NCBI RefSeq assembly: GCF_003399625.1
Contig: NZ_NBXA01000003.1
Span: 1-64,000, forward strand
Origin: Subtercola boreus
Lineage (GTDB): Bacteria > Actinomycetota > Actinomycetes > Actinomycetales > Microbacteriaceae
Direction: 5' to 3'
DNA length: 64,000 nt
The stretch's first letter is position 1. Each line of letters starts with the position of its first letter. The notes under the pieces were generated by a model. That model was not told the origin of the DNA. It ran no database searches and saw only the letters and a list, made by a program, of their open reading frames with translations. The position numbers and the translations under genes were made by a program. Of this stretch, positions 9,469-20,004 are shown in pieces.

Positions 9469-9939
9469 CTAGGGGATGCGCCAGAAGTCGCGCGCGCCCG
9501 TGAGGCGGTTGCGTTCGTTGATCGTCGGGGCGGACGGCGTGCCGAGAAGCACCAGGTCCCAGGTGCCTGACGGAATCGAGCGATTCACGCCCGCCGACCA
9601 CAGGGGCGTGTTATCGGCGCGGTAGATCACCACATTGCCATCGCTCTGCAGGCTGATCTTCGAGGCACCGCGACCGTAGGTGCGTGACTGCCAGATCGCC
9701 CTGCCTGCGTCTGTGTAGAGCACGAGATTGCCGTCCGCCTGGAAGACGAGCTTCGAGTTGTCGGTGCGGGACTCGATCCAGAAAGCGCCGACAGGGAACT
9801 CGACGAAGCCGCTGTCGGAGCTCCACTTGTATTCGGCAAGCGTGCCGTCAGCGTGGGCAGCCTGGGGCACGAGTATGCCGGTGAGCAGTACAAGGCAGGC
9901 AAGGGACGGCGCCAGAGCGGCGCGCAGTTGTGATCTCAT
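9469..9939 (-). CDS. Secreted bulb-type (GNA-like) lectin-domain protein
   Basis: 156 residues with a signal peptide ending PQAAHA near residue 30. The mature part carries two copies of the mannose-binding signature QxDxNxVxY, as QADGNLVLY (about 68) and QSDGNVVIY (about 98), each followed by a Trp-containing strand (IWQS, LWSA). This identifies a B_lectin (monocot mannose-binding lectin) beta-prism domain. Related bacterial proteins include LlpA-type bacteriocins and secreted carbohydrate-binding proteins. No catalytic domain is attached, so it may bind mannose-containing polymers outside the cell. It is monocistronic between the DUF2231 gene and the gal operon. Confidence 0.82.
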   Translation of the reverse strand: MRSQLRAALAPSLACLVLLTGILVPQAAHADGTLAEYKWSSDSGFVEFPVGAFWIESRTDNSKLVFQADGNLVLYTDAGRAIWQSRTYGRGASKISLQSDGNVVIYRADNTPLWSAGVNRSIPSGTWDLVLLGTPSAPTINERNRLTGARDFWRIP

Positions 9940-10000
9940 GCCAATAGACTACTGAGAATTCCTCAGACGACAAGAGCACGAATGCGTGGAAGAGGAGGCG

Positions 10001-10978
10001 TCAGGCGGAGTGCTGGGCCGCCGCCCAGCCGGAGGCGATCATGTCGGTGAGGGTGTGGGCGGGCATCCACCCGACATCGCGGGCGGCGCGCTCGCCCGAG
10101 GCGACGATGCGCGCGGGGTCGCCGGGGCGGGCCGGCAGCACTTCGGGCGTGAACGGGATGCCCGTGACCGCGGCCATCGACGTCATGATCTCGCGCACCG
10201 AGACGCCCGATCCGCTGCCGAGGTTGTACGCAGCGTCGAGCGGCACGTCGGCGTCGAGCTTGCGGGCTGCCTCCACGTGCGCCGCCGCGACATCCGCCAC
10301 GTGCACGTAGTCGCGCACACAGGTTCCGTCGGGGGTCGGGTACCGGTCGCCGAAGATCTTGGGCGTCTTGCCTGCCTGTAACGCCCGGAACACCAGCGGG
10401 AACAGGTTGTGCGGGCTGGTGTCGCTCACCTCGGGCGTGGCCGAGCCGACGACGTTGAAGTAGCGCAGGGCAGTGTGACGGAGCCCGGTGGCGACCGCCT
10501 GGTCGGCGATCAGCCACTCACCGATGAGCTTCGTCTCGCCGTAGGGCGACTCGGGCGACGTGGCGGTCTCCTCGGTGACGAACTCGGCCGGAGTGTTGCC
10601 ATAGACGGCCGCACTCGACGAGAACACGATCGAGGGCACGCCGGTCGCGTGCATCGCCTCGAGCAGGTTGACCGTCGCGGTGACGTTCTGCGTGTAGGTG
10701 TGCAGTGGGCGCTCCACCGAGACGCCTGCGTACTTGTAGCCCGCGAGGTGCACGACCCCGGTCAGGGGATGCTCGGACGCGGCCCAGCGCGCGAACACAC
10801 CATCGACGAAGGCTCTGTCGACGAGCGAACCCTGCTCGAGAACCGCCCCGTCGGGCACGAATACGGCCTGGCCGCTGGAGAGGTCGTCGATCACGACCAC
10901 GTCGATTCCCGCCGCCAGGAAGGCTCGGGCGACGTGCGATCCGATGTAGCCGGCGCCGCCGGTCACGAGCCAGGTCAT
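10001..10978 (-). CDS. galE: UDP-glucose 4-epimerase
   Basis: A 325-residue extended short-chain dehydrogenase. The N-terminal TGGAGYIGSH binds NAD, and the catalytic YGETK (Tyr-x3-Lys) is near residue 147. The SSSAAVYG strand before it and the NLGSGSGVSV segment are typical of GalE. It interconverts UDP-galactose and UDP-glucose, closing the Leloir pathway. It is the last gene of the galT-galK-galM-galE operon; its ATG overlaps the galM stop as ATGA with GAGGAG just upstream. Confidence 0.92.
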   Translation of the reverse strand: MTWLVTGGAGYIGSHVARAFLAAGIDVVVIDDLSSGQAVFVPDGAVLEQGSLVDRAFVDGVFARWAASEHPLTGVVHLAGYKYAGVSVERPLHTYTQNVTATVNLLEAMHATGVPSIVFSSSAAVYGNTPAEFVTEETATSPESPYGETKLIGEWLIADQAVATGLRHTALRYFNVVGSATPEVSDTSPHNLFPLVFRALQAGKTPKIFGDRYPTPDGTCVRDYVHVADVAAAHVEAARKLDADVPLDAAYNLGSGSGVSVREIMTSMAAVTGIPFTPEVLPARPGDPARIVASGERAARDVGWMPAHTLTDMIASGWAAAQHSA

Positions 10979-11965
10979 GCGATCTCCTCAGGGGTGCGGG
11001 TCGAGCGGGGTGCGGTTGCCGATTCCGGGGCGGGTGCGGGCACGAACGTGATGCCCCACGAGGCGGTCCAGCTCGCGCCGGGCTCGATCACGTGCAGGTC
11101 GATGCCGCTGTTGAACGCGTCGGGCGGTGCCGTGGTCGGTTCGACCGTGACGGCCCAGCCGGGTCCGGAGCCGAGTGGGAAGATCTGCGTCGTGAAGACC
11201 TGGGCGTGGCTGTAGTTCTCGTCGCCCCAGAGCTCGATGCGGCGAGCATCCGGAGCCTCGATCGTGTGCACGTACCGTCCGTCAGCCTCCGCTCTGAGGT
11301 CGAAGTAGGCGGTGTCGAGGTCGAGGTCGCCCACGACCGCACCCTGCGAGAGGTCGAACCGTGTGCCGGCGACCGGCTCGGCGCCGAGGGGGTTGAGCCG
11401 GTCATCCACCAGCACGCGTGTCGCGGCGCGCACCGTCACGGTGAGTTCCGGGATCGGCACGTCTCCGATGCGGAAGTACGGGTGCGCCCCGAGCGCGGCC
11501 GGCGCGGGGCGGTCGCCCGTGTTGACCAGCGTGTGCGTGATGCTGAGCGCGTTCTCGCCGAGCACGAACGTCGTGTCGACGGTCAGGGCGAACGGGTAGC
11601 CGTCGGTCGGGTGGATGTTCGCCCGGAGGGTGATCGACGATTCCGTTCGGCGCACCACCGTGTGATGCTGCTCGAAGAGGAAGCCGTGCAGCGCGTTGCC
11701 GCGGCCGGGCTCGGTGAGGGGCAACTGTCGAAGCGTCCCCGCATCGTTCCACCGACCGTCGCGCACGCGGTTCGGCCAGGGTGCGAGCATCCAGCCGGCG
11801 CAGAAGAGCGGCACCGCCGTCTCGTCGAAGCCCTGGATGACCGGGACCCCGCCGAACTCGAGCACCCGCAGCATCGCTCCGACCGACGTCACGACAGCGT
11901 GCGCGCTCTGCACTCCGTGCTCGGGCCAGACCAACTCGAACTGCTCACCGGTCGGGTATTCGTTC

Positions 11966-11973
<8 letters not shown>
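10975..11973 (-). CDS. galM: Aldose 1-epimerase (galactose mutarotase family)
   Basis: 332 residues of the GalM-like beta-sandwich family. The segment HPYFRIG near residue 163 holds the conserved His of the family, and a conserved Trp-Pro-Asn-Arg (PWPNRV) near 72 contacts the sugar. It would interconvert alpha and beta anomers so that galactokinase receives the right form. The gene overlaps galK by 8 bp. The ATG at 11973 has AAAGG at a good distance and is preferred over a GTG three codons earlier. Confidence 0.85.
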
Positions 11974-13166
<1,193 letters not shown>

Positions 13167-13174
<8 letters not shown>

Positions 13175-14318
13175 GGGTCTCGAAGCTCTCTCGCAGGTTG
13201 CGGGCCGTGGTCTCGGGCGGAACGTCGCCGATGAACGCCCCCATCGCCGATTCCGAGCCGGCCAGGAACTTCAGCCGGTCGACCGCCCGGCGGGGCGACG
13301 TGATCTGCATCATCAGGCGGATGTCGCCCCGGTGCGAGTTCACCGGCGCCTGGTGCCAGCCCGCGATGTACGGGGTCGGCGTCTCGTACAGCCCGTCGAT
13401 CGCCCGGAGCACCCGCGGGTAGAGCACCGCGAGTTCGTCCCTCTCCGCGGAGGTCGTCGCGGCGAGGTCGGGCAGCTGCCGGTGCGGCAGGATGTGCACT
13501 TCGACGGGCCAGCGGGCGGCGAACGGAACGAAGGCACTCCAGTGTTCGCCCTGCACGATCATCCGCTCGCCCGCCTGCTCGCTGGCGAGGATGTCGGCGA
13601 ACAGCGTTGGCCCGTAACTCTCGAGCGAGGCGACGAGGCGCTGGGTGCGGGGGCTGACGAACGGATAGGAGTAGATCTGCCCGTGCGGGTGGTGGAGCGT
13701 CACGCCGACCTGCTCGCCGCGGTTCTCGAACGGGAAGACCTGCTCGATACCCGGCATCGCGCTCAGAACCGCAGTGCGGTCGGCCCAGGCCTCGATCACG
13801 GTGCGGGCGCGGGAGGTCGGCAGCGACCCGAACGACCCCTCGCGCTCGGGGCTGAAGCAGACCACTTCGCAGCGGCCGATGGATGCGCGGGAGCGCCCGA
13901 GGGCGATTCCGGAATCCTCGGGCACCGGCACAGCGCCGGCCTCGAGCAGCTCGGGCCCGAAGGAAGGGGAACGGTTCTCGAAGACCGCGACGTCGTAGAG
14001 GCTCGGCACCTCGGAGGGGTTGTCGGGCGCCTGCGGGGCAAGCGGATCGAGGTTCGCCGGCGGCAGGAACACGCGGTTGTTGCGGGCGGCGGCGATTGAG
14101 ATCCACTCGCCGGTGAGCACATCCTGGCGCATCCGGGCGGTGGGCGGGCGAGGGTCGAGGGGCCGCTCATCGGGCAGGCGTTCCGGCGCCAGCGTGGTGT
14201 CGGCGTCGTCGTAGTAGATCAGCTCGCGGCCGTCGGCGAGCACGTGCGAGCGCTTGACGATGGGCCGCCCAGCGACGAGGGAGAGGTCTTCGACGGTTCC
14301 GGTCGGGGAGGGGGGCAT
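13167..14318 (-). CDS. galT: Galactose-1-phosphate uridylyltransferase
   Basis: A 383-residue HIT-superfamily nucleotidyltransferase. The active-site HHPHGQIYSYPF near residue 200 contains the His-Pro-His triad whose second His is uridylylated, and the N-terminal half has the GEWISIAAARNNR strand typical of GalT. It swaps UMP between UDP-glucose and galactose-1-phosphate. It is the first gene of the gal operon. GAGG precedes the chosen ATG at 14318; a GTG 16 codons upstream lacks a ribosome site. Confidence 0.92.
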
Positions 14319-14395
14319 GTCGCCTCTTTCGAATACGCAAGCTGATTCGGCAGTTTCGCCAAGCACAATGGTAGGGCATGAGGCTATGAGTTGTC

Positions 14396-14412
14396 TTTGG
14401 TTCTGTTTGGTT
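14396..14412. promoter_or_regulatory. Candidate DeoR operator between galT and deoR
   Basis: TTTGGTT occurs at 14396-14402 and again at 14406-14412, a 10-bp-phased direct repeat. It sits just upstream of a TTGACA (14418-14423) that could serve the regulator gene and inside the divergent gal promoter region. Confidence 0.45.
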
Positions 14413-14452
14413 TCTTATTGACAAATTCGCGGGCGCTCAGCACGATGGAGGC

Positions 14453-15325
14453 GTGGCCGAACCTGAGAACGACCAGCAATTGCCCGCGGCGCTCCGGCGG
14501 GAACGGATGCTCGCGGTCATCGATGAGCGGGGATTCGCCCGCGTGGGCGAACTGGGCGAGACCTTCGGGGTCTCCGACGTCACCGTTCGGGCCGACCTCG
14601 ACGAGCTCGACCGCCTGAAGGCGATCCGCCGCGTGCACGGCGGGGCGGTCATCCGCAGCCGTCACCTGCAGGCGGAGCCCACGTTCGAGCAGGCTATGGG
14701 GGCGTCGGCGGCCGAGAAGAGAAGGATCGGCGAGTTGTGCGCGTCGCTCGTCGAACCCGGCCAGAGCGTTCTGCTCGACGTGGGTTCCACGGCTCTCGCC
14801 GTGGCCGAGGCGCTTGTCGCCCGCGAGGATCTCAGCGACGTCGTGGTGATCACGAACGGACTCAGCATTGCCCTCGCCCTCGAGCCGGGCGTGGTGGTCG
14901 GTCGGCTGACGGTGATCGTGACAGGCGGAACCCTCCGCCCGCAGCAGCATTCGCTCGTCGAACCGCTGGCGTCGCCGCTCCTGCGGGGCCTGCACGCCGA
15001 CCTCGCCTTCATCGGCTGCAACGGCGTCGACGGCGCCCTCGGAGTGACGAACGTGAACCTGCCGGAAGCCCAGGTCAAACGCCTGATGCTCGAGTCGGCG
15101 AGCCGCGCCGTGGTCATCGCCGACCGCAGCAAGCTCGGGCAGGTGCACCTCGGCACGGTCGGGGCGCTCGGCGAGTTCGATGCGCTGGTGACCGGGGCGG
15201 CGGGCGGCGGGCCCGCTGGAGCGGCGGGCGCGGTGGGCGGCGGGGCTCCGGATGCCCTGGCCGAGGCCTTCGAGCAGGCGGGCCTGCTCGTGATCACCGA
15301 CCCGGCCACCGCCGCCCGCTTCTAG
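14453..15325 (+). CDS. DeoR/GlpR-family transcriptional regulator of the gal operon
   Basis: 290 residues. The N-terminal helix-turn-helix ends in VSDVTVRADLDEL and the linker RVHGGAV, the DeoR signature. The C-terminal DeoRC sensor domain has the conserved DVGSTALAVAEAL phosphate-binding loop near residue 100 and an FIGCNGVDGALGVTN segment near 185. It is divergent from galTKME and so probably represses it until a galactose phosphate binds. A Gly/Ala-rich insert lies near residue 250. The start is GTG; CACGAT lies 6 nt upstream and TTGACA further up, which suggests a leaderless or very short leader. Confidence 0.85.
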   Translation: MAEPENDQQLPAALRRERMLAVIDERGFARVGELGETFGVSDVTVRADLDELDRLKAIRRVHGGAVIRSRHLQAEPTFEQAMGASAAEKRRIGELCASLVEPGQSVLLDVGSTALAVAEALVAREDLSDVVVITNGLSIALALEPGVVVGRLTVIVTGGTLRPQQHSLVEPLASPLLRGLHADLAFIGCNGVDGALGVTNVNLPEAQVKRLMLESASRAVVIADRSKLGQVHLGTVGALGEFDALVTGAAGGGPAGAAGAVGGGAPDALAEAFEQAGLLVITDPATAARF

Positions 15326-15394
15326 CAGGCGCCACGGGCGTCCCCTGCCACGCCTGCCCGCCCTCCCTCCGCACGGGCTGTCGTTCCGCGGTCG

Positions 15395-15438
15395 TCTGTC
15401 GCTTCCGCGCCTGCGCGCGCACCCGCTCAAGCGACAGA
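15395..15438. repeat. Palindromic intergenic repeat, copy 3
   Basis: TCTGTCGCTT (15395-15404) and AAGCGACAGA (15429-15438) pair; CCGCGG on both outer sides extends the stem with a 3-nt bulge. The loop repeats the CGCGCCTGCGCGCGCA seen in other copies. It lies between the convergent deoR and gabT genes. Confidence 0.6.
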
Positions 15439-15515
15439 CCGCGGCGGAACCCGCCTGCGGCTGGCGGGGCGGGGCGGCGGCGGTGCGGGGCGGGCGGGGC
15501 GGCGGGCCGGCCGGG

Positions 15516-16859
15516 TCAGGGCTCGAGCGCCTGCAGGGCCTGCTCGATGACCGTCGCGGCGTCGTCGATGAGGGCCTCGCTGATGACGACGCTCGGCAGG
15601 AAGCGCAGCACGCTGTCCCAGCTGCCCGCATCCAGAACGATCACGCCGTTCGAGGTCGCGTGCTTGATGACCGCGGAGAGCGCCTCGGGGTTGGACTTCC
15701 GGGTACCCGGATGCACGAGCTCGACGCCGAACATGGCGCCCTTCCCGCGCACCTCGCCGACGACCGAGAACTTCTCGGCCCAGTCGCCGATGCGGGAGAA
15801 GAAGGCCCGCTCGACGCGCTTCGCCTCCTCGATGAGGTTCTCACTCTCGATGAGATCGAACACCGCGAGGGCGGCTGCGGTCGAGACCGGGTTGCCGCCG
15901 AAGGTGCCGCCGATGCCGCCGGGCTGCACGGCATCCATGATCTCGGCCCGGCCGGTGACCGCGGCGAGCGGGAAGCCGCCGGCGATCCCCTTCGCGCTCG
16001 TCACCAGGTCGGGCACGACGTTGTGGTGCTCGATCGCATACCAGGCTCCCGATCGCGCGATGCCGGCCTGGATCTCGTCGGACACGAAGACGATGCCGTT
16101 CTCGGTGCAGAAGGCGCTGAGCGTCTCGAAGAAACCCTCCGCCGGGATCACGATGCCGCCGTCACCCTGGATGGGTTCGACGAAGAGCGCTGCCAGTTCG
16201 GTCGCGCCGATGTGGGTCGTGATGTAGTCGATCGTGCGCTCGGCCGCCTCGACTCCCGTCATGCCATCGGGGTCGCGGAACGGGTAGCTCGTCGGAACAC
16301 TGTAGATCTCGCCCGGGAACGGCCCCATTCCCGCGCGCTCCGGCCACGGCCGGTAGGTCATCGCCATGGTGAGGTTCGTGCGACCGTGGAAGGCGTGGTC
16401 GAGTGCGGCGATGGCGCGGCGTCCGGTGTACTTGCGAGCGATCTTGACCGCGTTCTCGACGGCCTCCGCGCCTGAGTTCACGAGGATGGAGCGCTTCTCG
16501 AAGTCACCCGGTGTGATCTCGGCGAGCTTCTCGGCCACGAGCAGGTAGTTCTCGTAGGGCGTCACCGTGAACAGCGTGTGGGTGAGCTTGCTCGCCTGCG
16601 CGGCCGCAGCGGCCGCGATGGCCGGGTGCGCGTGGCCGATGGTGGTGACGCCGATCCCGCAACCCAGGTCGATGATCTGGTTGCCGTCGACGTCGACCAG
16701 GATCGCGCCCGACCCGTGGTCCATGTAGATGTCGGCGAGCGTTCCGGCGCCGCGCGACACCGTCTTCAGGCGGCGGGCGTGGAGCTCTTTCGATTTCGGA
16801 CCGGGGAGCTCGGTGACGATCTTGCGTTCCTGGGACACAGTGAAGGGAGAGGAGACCAT
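15516..16859 (-). CDS. gabT: 4-aminobutyrate aminotransferase
   Basis: A 447-residue class III PLP aminotransferase. The PLP lysine is in SAKGIAGGFPLAAV near residue 285, preceded by the FVSDEIQAGIARSG strand with the PLP-contacting Asp. NSGAEAVENAVKIAR near 125 and HAFHGRT near 152 are typical of GabT. It moves the amino group of GABA to 2-oxoglutarate, giving succinic semialdehyde. It follows dedA by 19 bp, but TAAGCT lies 6 nt before the ATG, so it may also be transcribed alone as a leaderless message. No succinate-semialdehyde dehydrogenase is in the window. Confidence 0.88.
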   Translation of the reverse strand: MVSSPFTVSQERKIVTELPGPKSKELHARRLKTVSRGAGTLADIYMDHGSGAILVDVDGNQIIDLGCGIGVTTIGHAHPAIAAAAAAQASKLTHTLFTVTPYENYLLVAEKLAEITPGDFEKRSILVNSGAEAVENAVKIARKYTGRRAIAALDHAFHGRTNLTMAMTYRPWPERAGMGPFPGEIYSVPTSYPFRDPDGMTGVEAAERTIDYITTHIGATELAALFVEPIQGDGGIVIPAEGFFETLSAFCTENGIVFVSDEIQAGIARSGAWYAIEHHNVVPDLVTSAKGIAGGFPLAAVTGRAEIMDAVQPGGIGGTFGGNPVSTAAALAVFDLIESENLIEEAKRVERAFFSRIGDWAEKFSVVGEVRGKGAMFGVELVHPGTRKSNPEALSAVIKHATSNGVIVLDAGSWDSVLRFLPSVVISEALIDDAATVIEQALQALEP

Positions 16860-16878
16860 GCTTCGAGCTTAGATCGTG

Positions 16879-17577
16879 TCAGGCCTCCGACCGGTTCGCC
16901 CTGCGGGCGCGGAGGACCGACACCAGCACCGAGAGGAGGGTGATCACGAGGATGCCGCCGATGACCACGTCGATGTACCGGGTGACGACATCGGCGACGC
17001 CGGGGATGTGCCCGAGGAAGAAGCCCAGCAGCACGATCAGCAGAGTCCAGCCCACCCCGCCGATCGCGTTGAAGAGGAGGAACGTGCGGTAGTGCATCCG
17101 GCCGACCCCCGCGGCGACCGGCGCGAAGGTGCGCACGACCGCGATGAACCGGGCGAGGATGACGGCGGCACCGCCGTACTTCGTGAAGAACGCCTGGGTG
17201 CGTTCGACGCTCTTCGTGCTGAAGATCCCCGAGCTCTTGCGCTCGAAGATGCGCGGCCCCGTCCGATACCCGATGAGGTAGCCGAGCTGGTCGCCCAGCA
17301 CGGCCGCGATCGAGATGACGATCACCACGAGCCAGATCGGGACCGGGATCACGCCCGTGAACGTCAGCAGCCCCGTGAAGAAGAGCAGCGTGTCGCCGGG
17401 CAGCACGAACCCGATCAGCAGACCGGTCTCGGCGAAGATGATCGCACAGACCACCACGAGCGCCCAGGGGCCGGTGCTCTGGATGACGGTGTTGGGGTCG
17501 ATCGGGTTCACCCCGGTGAACGGGGTGGAGCCGGCGAGAGCATGGAGAGCGCCGGTCACGAAGGAGGTGGAGGTCAC
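16879..17577 (-). CDS. DedA-family membrane protein (VTT domain)
   Basis: 232 residues with several membrane helices. The FVLPGDTLLFFTGLL segment near residue 57 and the FARFIAVVRTFAPVAAGVGRM-like re-entrant region near 145 (Ala-Arg-Phe-Ile followed by Arg-Thr) mark the DedA/SNARE-associated fold. Members of this superfamily are linked to undecaprenyl-phosphate or phospholipid transport and to envelope fitness. The GTG start overlaps the stop of the sensor kinase gene as GTGA, so the protein is translationally coupled to the two-component system and may act in the same envelope response. Confidence 0.85.
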   Translation of the reverse strand: MTSTSFVTGALHALAGSTPFTGVNPIDPNTVIQSTGPWALVVVCAIIFAETGLLIGFVLPGDTLLFFTGLLTFTGVIPVPIWLVVIVISIAAVLGDQLGYLIGYRTGPRIFERKSSGIFSTKSVERTQAFFTKYGGAAVILARFIAVVRTFAPVAAGVGRMHYRTFLLFNAIGGVGWTLLIVLLGFFLGHIPGVADVVTRYIDVVIGGILVITLLSVLVSVLRARRANRSEA

Positions 17578-19169
17578 GCGGTGTCTTCCTGACTGGACGC
17601 TGCTGCTGCGGGGGATGGGTTGGGGAAGGCCGGGTTGGTGGAGGCCGGGTTGCTGGAGGCCGGGTTGGGGGAGGCCACGTTGCTGGAGGCCGTCTTGCTG
17701 GAGACGGTGACGGAGGACACCGCGCTCGAGGACGCAGGAATCGTGGCGACGACGCTGAGCCCCCGCGGCTGACGGTTCGTTATGGTGACAGCTCCGCCCG
17801 CGGAGGTGACCAGTGCCTGCACGATCGACAGCCCGAGCCCGGCGCCGACGGAGCCCGGGCGCGTGCCGCCACGCGATTCGTCCTCGCGCGCGAAGCGGTC
17901 GAAGGCGAGCGGCAGGAAATCCGGTGCCATCCCCGGCCCGGTGTCCGTGATCTCGAGGGTCAGCGCCCGGGCGGAGCACGAGAGGCTCGCCCGGACGGTT
18001 CCCGGCCGCCCGGTCTCCGACGGGCCCTGCGGCTGCCCGCCTGCCGCCTGCTTCACCGCCGCCTCGCTCACTGTCGCCTCATTCATGGCCACGATCGCGT
18101 TGCCGAGCAGGTTGTCGACGATGCGTCCGAAGTTGCGCCGGGAGAGTTCGAACGGGGCCACCTCTTCGTGGTCGCCGACGTCGTAGTCCACGAGGATGCC
18201 CGATCCGATGCTCACCAGCCTCGCCCGGTCGATCGCGTCAGCGAGTTCATCGGCAAGATCGTCGAACGTGGTGGTCTCCCGGGCTGTCATCCCCTCGATG
18301 CGCGTGAGCTCCAGCAGGCTCGCAGCGAGCGCGGAGAGTCTCTGCACCGTTCGCTCCGCCGACTCGATCTCTCCCAGCAGCGCCGTCGCATCCCCCGTGC
18401 TGAGGTGGGCCAGCTCGAGCTGCGTCTGCAGGATGGCGATCGGGGTGCGGAGCTCGTGGCTCGCATCGGAGACCAGTTGCTTCTCACGGTCGGCCGAGGC
18501 ACGGAGCTGGGTGATGAGGTCGTTGAGCGTGTTCGCGAGGTAGAAGAGTTCATCGTGCGCAGGCCCCACGGGAAGAAGCTCGACGGACGAGGTTCCCCTC
18601 AGCCTCTCGGCGGTGCGGCGCATCAGAGCGACGGGCCGGAGCGCCGCGCTGGCCAGCAACCACGAGCCGACTCCGAACAGGAGGGTGAGGATGACGAGCC
18701 CCCACGCGAGAGCGCGCGTGAGGTTGTCGAGCGACAGTGCCGATGCGGCCTCGTTCCGCGCCGTCACGACACTCCATGTGCCGTTGGGCGCCGGGATCTG
18801 CCGGGCGAGCACCAGGTAGCGCGCGGCGGGGGTACGGACATCCTGCACCGCGGACCCGGCAGCGGCGAGGCTGAGGAGGCTCGGCCCGAGCTCGGCCGGG
18901 AGGGATGACTGCATCACTCGTCCGCTCGGATCGATCACCGCGACCAGCTGCCCCTGGGCAGGGGTATCGAGGTTGGAGGTTCTGCCGTCGGCGATCTCCT
19001 GCTGGTACTGCGCGATGTCGCCCTGCAACAGCATCACCGACGAGCTTCGGAGGATCGAGTCGACCTGACGGTGCACCACGACGGCAGTTCCCGCAAAGAA
19101 GACCCCCGCGATGATGAGCGTGCCGACGGTCAGCCGCACCCTGATCGAGAGTCGACGGATCAGCCTCAC
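17574..19169 (-). CDS. Membrane sensor histidine kinase
   Basis: 531 residues: an N-terminal helix, an extracytoplasmic sensor domain (about 35-150), a second helix (about 155-178), HAMP, then the phospho-acceptor box SDASHELRTPIA near residue 238, and the ATPase core with DTGPGMAPDFLPLAFDRF and GLGLSIVQ. The last 45 residues are an Ala/Ser/Asn/Pro run (SNPASTNPAFPNPS) encoded by 15-bp tandem repeats at about 17628-17702, unusual for a kinase tail. The GTG start lies 9 bp after the response-regulator stop. The neighbouring copper ATPase hints at a metal or envelope stimulus, but the sensor domain gives no proof. Confidence 0.87.
   Translation of the reverse strand: MRLIRRLSIRVRLTVGTLIIAGVFFAGTAVVVHRQVDSILRSSSVMLLQGDIAQYQQEIADGRTSNLDTPAQGQLVAVIDPSGRVMQSSLPAELGPSLLSLAAAGSAVQDVRTPAARYLVLARQIPAPNGTWSVVTARNEAASALSLDNLTRALAWGLVILTLLFGVGSWLLASAALRPVALMRRTAERLRGTSSVELLPVGPAHDELFYLANTLNDLITQLRASADREKQLVSDASHELRTPIAILQTQLELAHLSTGDATALLGEIESAERTVQRLSALAASLLELTRIEGMTARETTTFDDLADELADAIDRARLVSIGSGILVDYDVGDHEEVAPFELSRRNFGRIVDNLLGNAIVAMNEATVSEAAVKQAAGGQPQGPSETGRPGTVRASLSCSARALTLEITDTGPGMAPDFLPLAFDRFAREDESRGGTRPGSVGAGLGLSIVQALVTSAGGAVTITNRQPRGLSVVATIPASSSAVSSVTVSSKTASSNVASPNPASSNPASTNPAFPNPSPAAAASSQEDTA
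17628..17702. repeat. 15-bp tandem repeat in the kinase 3' end
   Basis: About five copies of a unit like GGCCGGGTTGCTGGA, in frame with the kinase, each encoding a Ser/Thr-Asn-Pro-Ala type pentapeptide. Units differ by one to three bases. Confidence 0.7.
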
Positions 19170-19178
19170 ACCCCCACG

Positions 19179-19856
19179 TCACTCACTGGCCACCTCGAGC
19201 CCGTACCCGACCCCTCGGCGGGTGGCGATCGAGACATCGGAGCCGAGCGGATCGAGCTTTCGGCGCAGATAGCTCACGTACTGGTCGACCACATTCGCAT
19301 CGATGTGCTCGGTGCGACCCCATACCTCATCGAGGATCTCCGTGCGACTCATCGTGACTCCCGGCCGCCCGGCGAGCAGTCGCAGCAGATCGAACTCCTT
19401 CGGACTGAGGGTGAGGGTCGCGTCGCCGACGATCGCCTTGCGGTTGTGACTGTCGACCACGAGCGAACCCACCGTGAGGGAGAGCTGGGGGCCGACGTTC
19501 TCGCGTCGCAGCAGGGCACGGATGCGCGCCGTCAGTTCGACGAACGCGAACGGTTTCGTGAGGTAGTCGTCGGCACCGGCATCGAGACCCTTCACCCGGT
19601 CGTCGACATCGTCACGGGCGGTGAGCAGCAGGATCGGCACGGTCGAGTTCTGCTCGCGCATATGCCTGCAGAACTCGAAACCGGACATCCCGGGGAGCAT
19701 GACATCGACGATGGCCGCCGAATATGTGCCCGCGCTCACAGAAATCATGCCGTCGACACCGTTCGCCACCCGGTCGACGTCGTACCCTTCAGCAGCCAGC
19801 CCCTTGGCGAGCAGGCGCCCCATCTCGTCTTCGTCTTCGACAATCAGCAGTCTCAC
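19179..19856 (-). CDS. OmpR-family response regulator
   Basis: 225 residues. The receiver domain has the acidic pair EDED (about 7-10), the phospho-Asp in DVMLPGMSGFEF near 51, and the Lys of TKPF near 101. A winged-helix DNA-binding domain follows (SPKEFDLLRLLAG, near 150, and RTEILDEVWG). It is the first gene of the regulator-kinase-dedA-gabT run. The start is a GTG with GAGAGGTG upstream. It is divergent from the copper ATPase, with the CsoR-like palindrome in between. Confidence 0.9.
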   Translation of the reverse strand: MRLLIVEDEDEMGRLLAKGLAAEGYDVDRVANGVDGMISVSAGTYSAAIVDVMLPGMSGFEFCRHMREQNSTVPILLLTARDDVDDRVKGLDAGADDYLTKPFAFVELTARIRALLRRENVGPQLSLTVGSLVVDSHNRKAIVGDATLTLSPKEFDLLRLLAGRPGVTMSRTEILDEVWGRTEHIDANVVDQYVSYLRRKLDPLGSDVSIATRRGVGYGLEVASE

Positions 19857-19962
19857 GAATCACCTCTCCGTTCTGATTATGCTGGCACGCTCTCAGGCAC
19901 GCAGGGTTCAGGGCCCGGAAAGATGTGGAAACTCACACTGCCTTCCAGCTTGTGGAGGAATT

Positions 19963-19983
19963 GCATACCCCCTAGGGGTATGC
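19963..19983. promoter_or_regulatory. CsoR-like copper operator upstream of the copper ATPase
   Basis: GCATACCCC (19963-19971), CTA, GGGGTATGC (19975-19983): a perfect 9-bp inverted repeat of the TACCCC...GGGGTA type bound by CsoR-family copper repressors. It lies 21 bp before the ATPase start. Confidence 0.65.
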
Positions 19984-20004
19984 TGAAAAGGTCGAAGGGC
20001 GAAC

